The position numbers were made by a program, and so were the translations under genes. From positions 20,414,614 to 20,478,613 of the forward strand of contig JARZZO010000008.1 in the NCBI GenBank assembly GCA_030544215.1: a stretch of DNA of 64,000 nt. The letters are read 5' to 3'. This document shows, in pieces, positions 37,705 to 49,200 of this stretch (the first letter of the stretch is position 1; every line of letters begins with the position of its first letter). The stretch comes from Zantedeschia hybrid cultivar. Its lineage: Eukaryota > Streptophyta > Magnoliopsida > Alismatales > Araceae. The notes below the pieces were generated by a model. The model was given only the letters and a program-made list of their open reading frames with translations. It was not told the DNA's origin and did not search any database.

Positions 37705-38250
37705 AAGCTAGGGTTATAAACAGATCCTGAAATTATCCGGATTTGCTTCGGATTCATATTCGAATTTGCAAACATTTATCTAAAATTGATATCCGGCATA
37801 TCATAAACATATATCCATTTATAATCCGGATCATAAATGAAATGGGAACATATTTGCTTCATCGGATATCAGCTCCCTATGGAGAGTGAATCATGGCTGT
37901 TAGACCTAAGATCCAATAATATACATATACTCTATATAAGATGTTTGAATAGGTGAAACTCTAAACTCAAGTCCCAACTACTAATGAGTACTTAAATATT
38001 AATTTTGATCAAATAATTACTAATTTTTATATTTTTTATATTTTTATAAATTATTAAACAAATATTATAATATATAAAAAATTTATTTAAATATATTAAT
38101 ATTATTCGTATCTGCTCCGAATCTGGAGATTATCTGCCGAAGGATATCTATTCCGTATCCCATTCGTAAACAGAGCGGATATGAATTATCCGTTTATTAT
38201 AAACAGACTAACACGAAAATGACGTATCCGCTCTGTTTGCATCCTTAAAA
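37705..38250. mobile_element. hAT-like non-autonomous element, about 545 bp
   Basis: Left AGGGTTATAAACAGATCC and reverse complement of right AAGGATGCAAACAGAGCGG are imperfect inverted termini. The interior is full of ATCCGG, CGGATAT and TATCCG words, as in 18702-19250. No coding capacity, and no clear 8-bp duplication. Confidence 0.55.
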
Positions 38251-39350
38251 AACTGCGTACATATCATTTAATCTCTGATTGAATGATTAGAAAAAAATAA
38301 AAAAAGGAAATATACACTTAAGTGATCCAATGATTGGATCGCATGAGTGCATGCTGTAACCTTGCAATGCAGCAAATCTTTCTCTATAGAAAAAGCATCC
38401 ATAAATAGTCATACAGATGCGGACGGTGTGTGCTCTTTCCTATTGGGCCACTTGAAACTGGCGAAACCAGTGCATTTCAATTTCTTGTAGGACTGTCGTG
38501 GGCCGTGGCCCAATAGGAAGGAGGGGACCTTGATGGATCGATCATTGAGTATGGTCCTCACTCGCCAAAGGATCACCCACAATCAAGTTGGCACTGTATA
38601 TTGGAAAGTGAATGACGAGGACACTATTTAACGTATCTTTTCAAATTGGAACTTATGATTTTGTGATCTATTAAATCTGAAATTTGATCTTTTGACTTGA
38701 TTACGTGCTACTAGATATACATATGTCATATGAGATATGATATGTGTCCCCCTATGTGTTAAATGAGCCTTCCTATGTGTTGAAGGAATTGTATGTGATT
38801 ATGGCTAGTAGTTATGTTATCAAGTTGTTTAAAAAAAAATTATTAGATACAGTGAGATATATGTGATATCATATTTGTTCATGATCATTAGAAAATGTCA
38901 TTGATTTAGTATATTATATATATGATCATGCTTGTAGCAATTTTCTTATTTTAATTATATGTAGTACTGTTAAATTTATCATGTTATAGATACCATTAAA
39001 TTTTAATTATTATATGTTTAACATGTGATGGGTATGATGTCTATTGAATATCTATACTCATAAACTATTAACCATCTTAGATACTTTGGACGAGAAGTAA
39101 ATTTAAAGGCGGAATTGCTTGAAGTTTGACAAAAGGGAATTATTCATGAGAAGTGTTGCGTGTTGAAATTTTAGTCACGCACACTCTATCATCTCTTTCC
39201 CCAATTGAGGCCACTTTTTACCCTGCTAGCACCCTGGTAGCTCATCTCCCCCATGCCCCCAACAAATATGCTTCTCAATACTCATCCCTTCTATTAGTTA
39301 TTGCCCTCTATCCTCCCTCGTTCGCCCCCTTACATCGCCTACTCCCTTCT
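38251..39350. other. Intergenic, nothing recognised
   Basis: AT-rich spacer between the hAT-like element and the 3' end of the L1 LINE. It includes a short near-palindromic tract around GGGCCACTTGAAAC and GGGCCGTGGCCC (about 38445-38515), with no defined element. Confidence 0.45.
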
Positions 39351-39599
39351 TCTTCTTTTTTTGCAAAGAAATACTTCATTAACATAAACTAGTAACCAGC
39401 ATTACAGTGAGCAGAATCTCCTTGAAAGGAGGAGGACATGCAAGCAGGGAAAGGAGGATAGTTCCATGTTGCAACAAATTTGGTCTTGACTGCCATTTTG
39501 GCCAAATCGTGGGCAACACGATTACACTCTCTGGGCGAATAGGAAATCGAAATCCTATCTAGGGGAGAGAGGAGAAAGATGCAGTCCTGGATGATTGTA

Positions 39600-42500
39600 G
39601 AACAATTCCAGGGCAGACCAAGAGACCCTAGATGGCATTGACTACATTAGCCGCATCGCTTTCAATAAGAATGGGGCACTGATATGAGATAGCTAGTTTA
39701 ATGTTGGCTAAGATGGCAATTGCTTCACAACGGGCGAGAGGAGAAGCATCGAATAAAAAGTTCTCGCAATAGAGAAAGGTCCCATGCTCATCTCGAGTAG
39801 TAATGCCTCTTGCGCTGATGTCCGAACCAGAAGTTCCATCCACGTTAATTTTGAAATGACCAGGAGGAGGGGGGGTCCAAGCACTGGGGATCTTCAAAAC
39901 CTTCGGAGAGGAGGACTGATTGAAGGAAGAGCTCCAAAAAACCGCATCCTTGCAAGCAGCTTCTAAAATTAGCAAAGGTGGTGAAGACGAGCCCTCAAGA
40001 ACCCGAGTGCATCTAGAATTCCATAGAAGCGAAATAATGGATATTTTGAGCGCCAATGGGTAGCAGTCCTCCGGTAATGTCAAATTATAAGAATTAAACC
40101 ACTCGAGGAGGATAGTGAAGAGAGGGCTGGAAATAGAATCAAATCTAAGACTGAAAGGCGAGGCGAACCAGACAGCTCTAGCTGAGTTACAGTGGAACAA
40201 AACATGTTCAATATCCTCATTCTGATAAGGACAACTGGGGCAATCGTTGTCAACCCAATTGAGGATGCGAGCCAGGCGATCATTAGTGGGAGTGCCGTTG
40301 TTGAGGGATTTCGAGAGAAACAAGCATACTTTCGATGGAATGAGATGATTAAACTTCCGGTCCCAAATATGTTTCCAAACATCCTCACTGTAAGAGGTGC
40401 TAGCAGAGACTTGGTCCTGGAGGGAGCGATAGGCATACTTAATAGGGGAGTGGGGGTCCAAATGAGACAATCCTTCCACTTCGGATTGATGGGCAAGTGG
40501 ATCCGTTTGATGGCAGAAATAGTCTCATGATTGAACAACTGGCCCAAAAGCTGATCATTCCAAGAGCCAAGTCTGATCAGCTCAAATACCTTAAGAGGCA
40601 GCGGCGATTGAGTTCTCGAACATGGAGACTTAGGGAGATCAGGAATCCACTTATGATTCCAAATAGAGATGTCTCTACCATGTTGAACAGACCAATGGCA
40701 GTTGTTGAGCAAGTCCTTTCTGATAGCAAGCATACTGGACCAGGTGTTGGAGATGCCTTCTTTAAGTTGAGCATCCCATAAGGAAGTGGTTCTCATATAT
40801 TTATCTTTGAGAAGACAAACCCAAAGGTTGTTATCCTCATGAAGGAATATGTTGTAGATTTCAAAATCTCGCACACCCAGGCCTCTAGCAGATTGATGTT
40901 TGGTAATGTTTTTCCAACTGACCAGCTTCAGTTTATTTGGGTTGCGGTTCCCCCACCAAAACTTTCTTTGAACACTCGTAAGTCTATTGATAGTAAACTT
41001 AGGGAGAAGCCCAGTTGCCATGATGTGGGCTGGAATTGCAGTCAGAGTAGATTTCACAAGAACCAATCTGCCAGCTGCAGAGAGAGTATTAGCTTTTCAT
41101 TGATTAAGTCTATGTTGTTAGTATTAGGTGGTCTGAAAGCCAATCCAATACTATGTATTAGTCAGTTTATTAATAAATGACATTAATTCATTGTGTGTAA
41201 TTAGTTCGATCTATATTTATCGTATCACGATGAAGTCCATGAACATGTGCAACAATCTTCGGATTGTGATGAGATCATAATTACAGGACCGAAGACTTAT
41301 AAACACATGTTCTTAATTGTTCCTAGTCGAAGGATGTTTGAGAAGGACATCAAACATCCGGATAGACTAGTATATGTTTCTTCAGCTCATATGATGAGGG
41401 TGACTGATCCTATAAGTCACTTGTGTGGAGACACTATGCTGGACCTATAGGTGCTCATTGGGGAATGAGTTCACTGAACTGATCCGACCATGAATCGCTG
41501 GATGGTATATACCTCACTGTTAACTAGCTCGATTCTTTTGTCTCGGTTGCGTAGATGATCTTTGGACCTGAGACACCAAAGATATCTTGTTGGTACGTCT
41601 CTGAGCTTTGACTTTGACTAATGAATCCCTAGCCATGGGTTATCAATAAGTCAAATGATCGGGTTCAGAGAAATACCCTCGAAGGTGATTGTGTGTTCAA
41701 TATGGGATCATTCGCTCTCGGTATTATGAGAGATAATGTTTCGGAAAAGATGCGCTTAAGTCCCTGGCCAGGGCAGACTTTGTATCAGATAAAGAGCTAT
41801 CCGATATAGATTAGCGGCATCTGATTTAAGTGATTCGACTTGCTAGGGTTTAACAGTAAACTATACCTTAGGTCGAATCGGGAACATTGCATGGATGAAG
41901 AATTATATCCGCGCGCTAACCGATGACCGAAAGGTTCTAATAAAGGGTTGCGATAACCCCAATACCATCTAGGATCATGCGATCTTGCTTGGCATCCAAC
42001 GTGATCGGAAGCTCGTCCGAATTTACTGTGGGACATTAAATTCGGCTGATTAATTAATATAAGGATATTAATTAATTCAGTGGGTCCGTAAAGAGTTATT
42101 AGGCTTAATGGGCCATTAACTGGACTGGTATTTGGGTCTAAAGGGTCACACGCAAAAAGTTTTTAAGTCGATGGATAATTTGACTGGATTTCGGATAAGT
42201 GTGGTTTTTTATGAAAAACCGCAAATACACTTATTATAAAAGAACGGCCGCTAGGTCGGGAGTTAGCAACCTTGACCTAGCCGCCGCCCTCTCTCTCTCT
42301 TGGGCGCACATCTCGAGGCCGCCCCCCTGGAGGATTTGCTTCGACTCCCGACAACTTCGCTTCTCGTTCGACGGGAGTTCCCGAATCTGCATGTCGCGGC
42401 GGATTACGCGTAGTCAGATGGGATCCGCGGACGCCGCATCGAGCGAGGAGGCGAGGACGATCCATCGCGAGGAGAACCACGTGAATTCCGCTAGAGGCCG

Positions 42501-44981
42501 GGCACCTACGTGACTTGTGGCATCGCTCCGACAGAATCGAAGAACGAACGCGGATTCGAATCCGCGCAAGATAAATATGATTTATCGCTTTAGATTTTTT
42601 GTTGATCGAAACGGGACGGATCCGATCATGACTTTAATTTTATCTGCTGCATTCTGGTCGGATCCATACACAGAGAACCCAACATTTGCTTCATTCTATT
42701 TTTCTAAGAAAGTGAAATGCTTGATCTTCGATCTTTCGGACCAAATGGGCACTCCTAAATATAGAGAATCCTTCTTAAGCAAGGGAATGCTGCAGATGTC
42801 CATGAGTCTAAGTCTGGTCTCTTGAGGGGTGTTGGGGCTGAAATGGATCCCAGACTTACCCAGATTGATATCTTGGCCAGACCAAGCTGAGTATCTTTGT
42901 AAACAATCCATGAAAGCAGTCATTTCTTGTTCTTGTGCACGGCCAAATAGGAAGAGATCGTCGGGATACATCAGGTGAGATATAGAAGGAGAATTTGCAT
43001 TGAGCTTGAAACCTCTAAGTCTTCCTTGATCTTGGTTGTCCTTGAGTAGTGTACTTAAGGCTTCTGCACAGAGAATATACATATATGGAGATAATGGGCA
43101 GCCTTGTCTTAAGGCCCTCTAAGATTTGATATGGCCAGAGGGAACTCCATTAATGTTAATTGAGAAGGAGGTGGAAGTGATGCATTCCATGATAAGATCC
43201 GTGGATCGTTGAGAAAACCCATGTTTAGATAGCATGAATTTGATGAATGGCCATTCTAACTTGTCATAGGCATGGGAGATGTCTAGTTTGAGGGCGAAGA
43301 CACCAACTTTACCCTTCTTTTTGTTCAAGGAATGCATCAGTTCTCTGAGAATAACAATACAATCAGTCATCTGTCACTGGGGGATGAAAGCACCTTGATG
43401 ATGGGAGATCAGCTTGGGAAGGAACTGTTTAATTCTGCCAGCTATGATTTTAACAATGATTTTATACATAGTATTACACAAATTGATAGGCCTAGAATCA
43501 GCAGGTTTTACAGTAGGGTGCTTCTTAGGGATAAGTGTGATAAGGGTATGGTTGAGACCAGTGGGAAGTTTAGAGGTGGAGAAGAAATGACGAATCAGCT
43601 CACTTACCTCCTTATGAACAATACTCCAGCAACGATGGAAGAAAAGGGAGGGAGCCCGTCTAGCCCTGGAGTGGGAGCATGTTATTGACTACTTGGTGGA
43701 TCTCGATATCTACAGGGGTAATTTGGATCAACTTATCATCTTTGGGGCCGGAGAAGGAAGGGGGGGATGTTGAGATGGTAATTGTGTTGGGTTTGGGAGG
43801 AGTGGAAAAGATCCTGGAAAAAGTCAATAAAAATGGATTTGATAGATTCCTTATCCCCAGTCCACTCTCCATCCGTCTTTTGGATCCAGGAGATCGAGTT
43901 ACTCTTACGCCTGTTCAGAGCTTGAATATGGAAGTAGTCAGTGCATCTGTCACCACTAAAGAACTAGTGAATTTTGGCCCTCTGTCTCCAGTAATCATCT
44001 TTCATTTGCAAAAGGCTAGCTAATTTCTCTTCTAATTCTCTTTCTTTGTTGACATTGTCCTCGGTAATACTCTGAAGACTGATCTTGGCCAAGTGATTTT
44101 TAGTCTCAGCCAGATCCGACTCCAGCTTGTTGGGGTGCTTGCGCTTCCAGATACTCAAAGTGGTGTGAAGAATTTGCATTTTGGATTTATATTGGGAGGC
44201 CAAACTCAGGTTGTTATTCCAGGAGCACCTGATCATTTCAACAAATTCAGACTGATGGAACCACCATGCCTCCAGTTTGAAGTGCCCTCTTCTTTTGTCC
44301 CAGAAACCCGAGAGATTGAGGAGGATGGGATTATGGTCATTGTTATATCTGGGCAAATGGTGGACAGTGGCATGAGGAAATCTGAGTTTCCACAGGGAAT
44401 TGGCCAACGCTCTGTCCAAACGCTCTTGAATCAGAAACTTAGCACTTCTTCTATTAGTCCAAGTATATATGGGGCCATCAAAACCGAGATCCACAAGGCC
44501 AGCATTCATCATGAGTCTGTTCAGCTCCAACAGTTGATAGTTGGTAGGGACATTACCACCACGCTTGTCAGAGCTATTGGAGATACAGTTGAAATCCTCA
44601 ATGACTACAGTAGGGCCAGTCCAGGAGATCTAACCAGAACTGAACTCTGATTCTCTTCGAAGGGGAAGCATACACACAAATTAGAGACCAAGAGATATTA
44701 ATATATGCATTGTCCACTTGGGCAAGCATCATATTTTCATTGCTGCTGATCACACTGAGATCTAAGTCCGGTTTCCACCACAGGGCCAGGCCTCCCGCAT
44801 ACCGAGTTGGGTTGACAGTGTGGAAGGAGGTGATGTTTCTGCTATTGAAAAAGTCAGAGGACCTTTGGTTGGTTTTGCATCTTGAAGAAAGCAAATGTTT
44901 GAGGGAGTGGTTTAGTTGATCCAAATAGGAACTGGTCTTGGCACCGCCCAAACCACGACAGTTTCAGGAGAGTAGCTTCAT
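39600..44981 (-). pseudogene. L1 LINE ORF2 (endonuclease, reverse transcriptase, RNase H), broken
   Basis: ORF2 starts at the ATG complementary to 44979-44981 with MKLLS*NCRGLGGAKT, where the invariant Trp codon is TGA. The endonuclease continues with a frameshift near 44600 (VIEDFNCIS for the usual GDFN) and has TWTNRR and RLDRALAN near 44450. RT motifs: KLDISHAYDKLEW near 43270, LRQGCPLSPYMYILCAEAL near 43080, and YPDD (for F/YADD) near 42970. After the inserted LTR, frames resume with LNQ*KANTLSAAGRLVLVKS (about 41100-41040; TGG to TGA again). The zinc-binding RT domain (WDRKFNHLIPSKVCLF ... CPSCPYQNEDIEHVLFHC) and RNase H (KINVDGTSG ... LARCEAIAILANI ... ESDAANVVNAI, with RECNRVAHDLAKMA in a further stretch) follow. 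Several breaks are G-to-A changes, consistent with decay of methylated cytosines. Confidence 0.9.
41116..42670 (+). mobile_element. LTR inserted in the LINE, about 1,555 bp, without a clean target duplication
   Basis: Starts TGTTAGTATTAGG and aligns from end to end with the solo LTR at 26181-27764: AAAGCCAATC, CATATGATGAGGGTGA, GTGCTCATTGG, GAATGAGTTCACTGAAC, AGGGTCACAC, a TATA-like TTATAAAAG near 42233, and a CT tract near 42290. The end CGGATCCATACA lines up with GCGATTCATAACA of the other copy. An alternative end is AACCCAACA at 42684. Flanks are TATGT on the left and CAGAG or TTTGC on the right, so no 5-bp duplication is seen. LINE reading resumes on both sides. Confidence 0.85.
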
Positions 44982-45515
44982 TGATAATGTGGCGGTGACT
45001 TAGGGTCCACCGCCTCGACCTCGAGTATTTTTGGATTTTTGTGGGGAGTAGGGTTGGTTCTGCAGCCATGGGTTTGGTTGTGGCCCTTGTGGATTTGCAC
45101 TTGTATCTTTTTTGGGTTTGAAAGGACGAGTGTGGTTGGTTCTGTAAGATGAGAGGAGGGGAACATTGCTCAAGGCAGTTTTGGGAATCTTCGGTGTAGG
45201 CTCGTTACCCCACTCCAGTCTGCGTTTGGTTGCCTTGGAGGTACTGGGATTGTCAGTGGTCGAGTGTTTAGATGAAGATGTTGGGGGATTTTAAAATGTT
45301 CGTGGGTGCTTAGTTGATTGATGGAAAGGACTAGGATAGGTACTAGGTTGTCCGAAAAGATTAAGGATTGGGGGACTTTTTGTGGCGCATTCCGGGTATT
45401 GGTGTGTACAGGTGGTGACAGAATGGCGGTAGGAGAGGGGTGTCTGGACTGACTCTCGGATATGGTAAGGAAAGGAGTAGGATGGCAGGGTAATGGGGGT
45501 TGCTTGTTTTTAGGT

Positions 45516-46200
45516 GGGGATTATAAGAATTTTAATATATCTATTTCTTCTTTCAAATAAACAAAGAAATTAAGTTTAATCTAGTAATTGCCCTATTGTA
45601 GTTGTTTTTGCTCTTATACGCAGTAAAGAGGAATGCATACTGCATCCACATCAATTTATATGTATTGGTATTTAATGTTATATTTTATGAAAAAAGTCTA
45701 ACAATTCACAAAGAATAGTGTTAAGCTTGCAAGAAATTATGCACAATAATGTATTAGAAAAATAAAAATTTTATCTTATGATTAATAACTATAAAAAATC
45801 ATTATTTGATACGAGTTAATGCTAAATGTCGTTTGTTGGTAAGTGAGACACATCTAGATAGAGTGAGAGAGAGTAAAGGTTGTCCTTCTTTTCCCCAAAG
45901 AAAAAAACTGTTAACTCCAAAAAAGTAGGAAAAAGTTAGAGATAAGATTTCAAATAAATAAATATTTTTTTGAAAATGTTCACTTTTTCAAAAAAAGTTT
46001 TTTTTGTTTTCTGTAATCTTTTTTTTGAATTTGTTTTTTTTCCTCTTCGTTTTTCTGCAATCCCTTACTCACAGTCTCCAAGTACATTCAAAATTTCAAG
46101 TGAAACCTACGTTAATGAGCTCCAGAAGAGAGTTTACAGAAATCCGACGCCCTCCTCCTCCCATCCCCATCTCCTCAGAAGCGGAAGGAGGAGAAGAGAA
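45516..46200 (+). promoter_or_regulatory. Promoter and leader region of the RAVE1-like gene
   Basis: AT-rich DNA from the LINE 5' end to about 46090, then a GC-rich leader. No clear TATA box. A GAGAGAGAGTAAAGG tract lies near 45865. An open frame in phase with exon 1 extends back to 45970, but its N-terminal part is a low-complexity run of Phe/Lys from poly-T/A DNA, unlike any homologue, so I treat it as untranslated. Confidence 0.45.
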
Positions 46201-49200
46201 ATGCCGCAGACGAGCGGGGGCCCGAGATCGGGCGGTGGAGGTGACCCCGCCGGCGATGAGGACCTGCCGGAGCTGCGGCCGCTGGAGCTGATCAAAGCCC
46301 AGGTAGTCCCCCCTGCCCCCAACCGCCGCGAGTCCGCCATCGACTGGCTGCACAACTTCCGGGGCTTCTCGTGGATCGCCTACGGCGCCGGCTCCCTCCT
46401 CGTGATCTCCCACTGCCCTTGCCCCACGTCCCCGGAGGAGACCCAGCTTGGGTCCTTCTTTAAGCAAGTTCTGGAGCCACCCCTGCGGCCGCCGTCCGCG
46501 GTGAGTACCGCGGCTGCTGCTGGAGATGGGTCTGCCGAGGTGAAGGCAGTGGCCTGGTGCCACTCGCGCCCGTCGAAAGGCGAGGTGGCGGCGGGTTTGG
46601 GCGGCTGCGTCGGGGTGTACTCTCCGGGCGCCGCGAACGCGCGGGGTAAGTCCACAAGGCTCGCGTTTTCTTTTATCTGGGTACTTTGTTTTCTATGATC
46701 TTATCGCTGCCACAAGGTCTATGTGTAGCTTTCTTATGATTGTTTTTTAGGGCATGCTTAGATGCAACCCATACACGCGTTTAGGTTTACCAGAAAGTCG
46801 TTTTCCATGATAACCTTGGTTTGGATGATAAAAAAGGATTTGCCATAGCTTTACTCTATTTTATCATCAGCTTAGAAGCTCCCCATAAATGCCTTTTCCA
46901 CAAACTTACTTGGAGTAGGTTTACACTGAAGATTCTCTCAGGTTTATGATAGACTTAATTATGCTTTCACAGAACAACCCAACACTGGTTTAGGGAAAAT
47001 GCCTTTTCCATGAACGGAATGCATTTAACATAGCTTCATTCGTGTTTTCTTAATTGCATCCAAACAGGACGTTGATATTACAATGAGAATGAGATTTCGG
47101 CTAGGATGTCTTGGATTTGGTATCTCATGTTTGGTTTATGAATTTAAAAGCTACACCTTCTGCTCAGAGATTGGGGAGTGGGGTAGGGCTTGGACTATTG
47201 CCAAAGAACTGGAGATGGTAACTAGTGGATCTGCCTCCCATTCTGTGATCGATGCAATCTCTCTCCATCTTCGTGGTGGTACACAATCCAATCTTTCAAG
47301 TTGTAGCACTGGAGATAAAAACAGCAGTGCTGTGGCCTCCGTTTTCTGGAGCGAAGGTGATGAACAGCAGGTGGTTCTAAGATGCAGACCTGAGCGAATG
47401 GCATTGTGGAGATGGCGCCAAGAAGTGTCACACCTGGATCTTCCTTCTAGGGGGCAGGGGAACTTTCATTGTGCAGGCAGGAGATGATATGGGACGGTTG
47501 CAAAGGTATGAAGGAGGTCCTGTATGAACAGGCAATGAATATTGGAATGGCAGGTATTGAAAGGGAGGGGAGTGTATGTCCACCTCCAGAGTCTCACACA
47601 TGACTTGGGGGGAGGGACCAGTGGCACACTGCGGTGGATTTTCCCTGGATAGGCAGTGCAAATAATTGAAGCAACATAGCATCAACATGAATGGAACTTG
47701 AAACCTATGATTTGAAGGAGACTTCTATTTTGCATTCGAGAACCATGTGACCATAGATGGCAGTACCGATATCGGTACCGGTATCAGAGGGTACCGATAC
47801 TGGTATGTATCAGCTGGTACTGGCTCAGTATAAACAGGTATCGTACCGGACCAGGCCGATACCGATACATATCGGTATCGATATCGGCCGACACTGCCAA
47901 CCATGCATGTGACCCATGTTTGACACTTGGACATGGCACGACACACGGACATCCATGTCAGATGCTTTATTTTAAGATTTCAAAATGAACAATAGACATT
48001 TATTTGAAATATTTACTCATATGAGGACATTCAATATACCTAAGTTATATCATTATCTTTTAAATAAGTTTTGATAATCATACTTTATTTTGTGTATGTA
48101 ATATGTATAAGTACATATGACTATAAGCACTCGCCTATGTTATCTATGTCAAATGCTTGTATCTTTTTTAATGCTTTTTCTTATTCTTAATTGTTCCAAA
48201 GCAACCACTGCCTCTTGTAAAAATGTCCAATGTCCTTTTTTCTTTTATATGCTGCCACATTTTTTTTTTAAATATTTTGGATGATTCTGAAGACCATTCA
48301 CTACTTATATGAATTGGTCTTTACATGTTGGACACGATCAATGTTTCTCAAAGTCCTACACATCATTATTTGATGTTTTCTTTTATTTTACTTCTATTGC
48401 CATTTTATTTCTTCATGGTGATGTATGGAAGAAAATATGTTGCCTTAAGGCGAGCCCTTGGTCGCCTCACTTACCTTTTTGACTCTTGCCTTTAAAACCT
48501 GTCAATAGACATGTTTTTTGAGAGAAGACAGGTGATCGGAAAGAGTTTCAGTAGCATGGATTCTGGAAGGGGCACATGGAAGTTTCATGATTGCTGATGG
48601 GGGGATAGGATGGTAATCAGATCTATGCAATCTGGAAAGGAGTGATGTGGCTTGTGAAGCTGAAGTTCAGCCGGTAGTTCTCTCTAAGCTAGAGAAAAAA
48701 AGGGCAGTGAATGGATAAATATCTTTTAATACCAAAAATACTAATTACTTTTGTAATGGCAATTGGAATGATATTAACTCCTATTTATTCATTATCTATG
48801 TTACGCCAGATGTTCTATGGATATAAGTTATTCAATCTTCCAAACTCTTTTTTTGTAGATTCTGGACCGCGAGAATTATTTGTTTCGATCTGTATCTTTA
48901 TACCCGTAATAGTGATTGGTCTTTATCCTGATTTGGTGATTTCATTATCAGTTGAAAAGGTACAAGCCATTCTATCTAATTATTACGATAGATAGTCTTC
49001 ATGAATAAAACAAAAAGTCATTATTGGAAGTGAATTATAATTGTAATGGATACATTATTGGAAGTGAATCTATTGGGTTAATATTGAAATGAAAAGAAAA
49101 ACATAAGTGAGCTTTTTGTAAATAATCAAAAGGGAAAAAACATTGCACGATGGTGTCAAGAGGCATGGTCAAGCTGGAATCAGAATTTGGCAAAAGGGAC

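Larger units (their letters stand above)
39355..45515 (-). mobile_element. Degenerate L1-type LINE (5'-truncated), interrupted by an LTR
   Basis: Reading on the minus strand, the element runs from part of ORF1 (about 45515-45000, C-terminal, ending near a TSKATKRRLEWGNEP-like tract) through ORF2 to a 3' end with a short poly-A, seen on the + strand as a T run at about 39357-39363. Net length without the inserted LTR (41116-42670) is about 4.6 kb. It lies between the LBD gene and the promoter of the RAVE1-like gene. The left and right target duplications are not resolved. Domain order (endonuclease, RT, zinc-binding, RNase H) is that of plant L1 elements. It is inactive. Confidence 0.9.

Noticed and set aside
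40192..41180. Plus-strand open frames across the LINE
   Set aside because: They are antisense shadows of the reverse transcriptase and zinc-binding frames.
45970..46200. Upstream in-frame extension of the RAVE1-like exon 1
   Set aside because: It encodes poly-Phe/Lys low complexity from T- and A-rich DNA and resembles no homologue; the GC-rich ATG at 46201 fits better.
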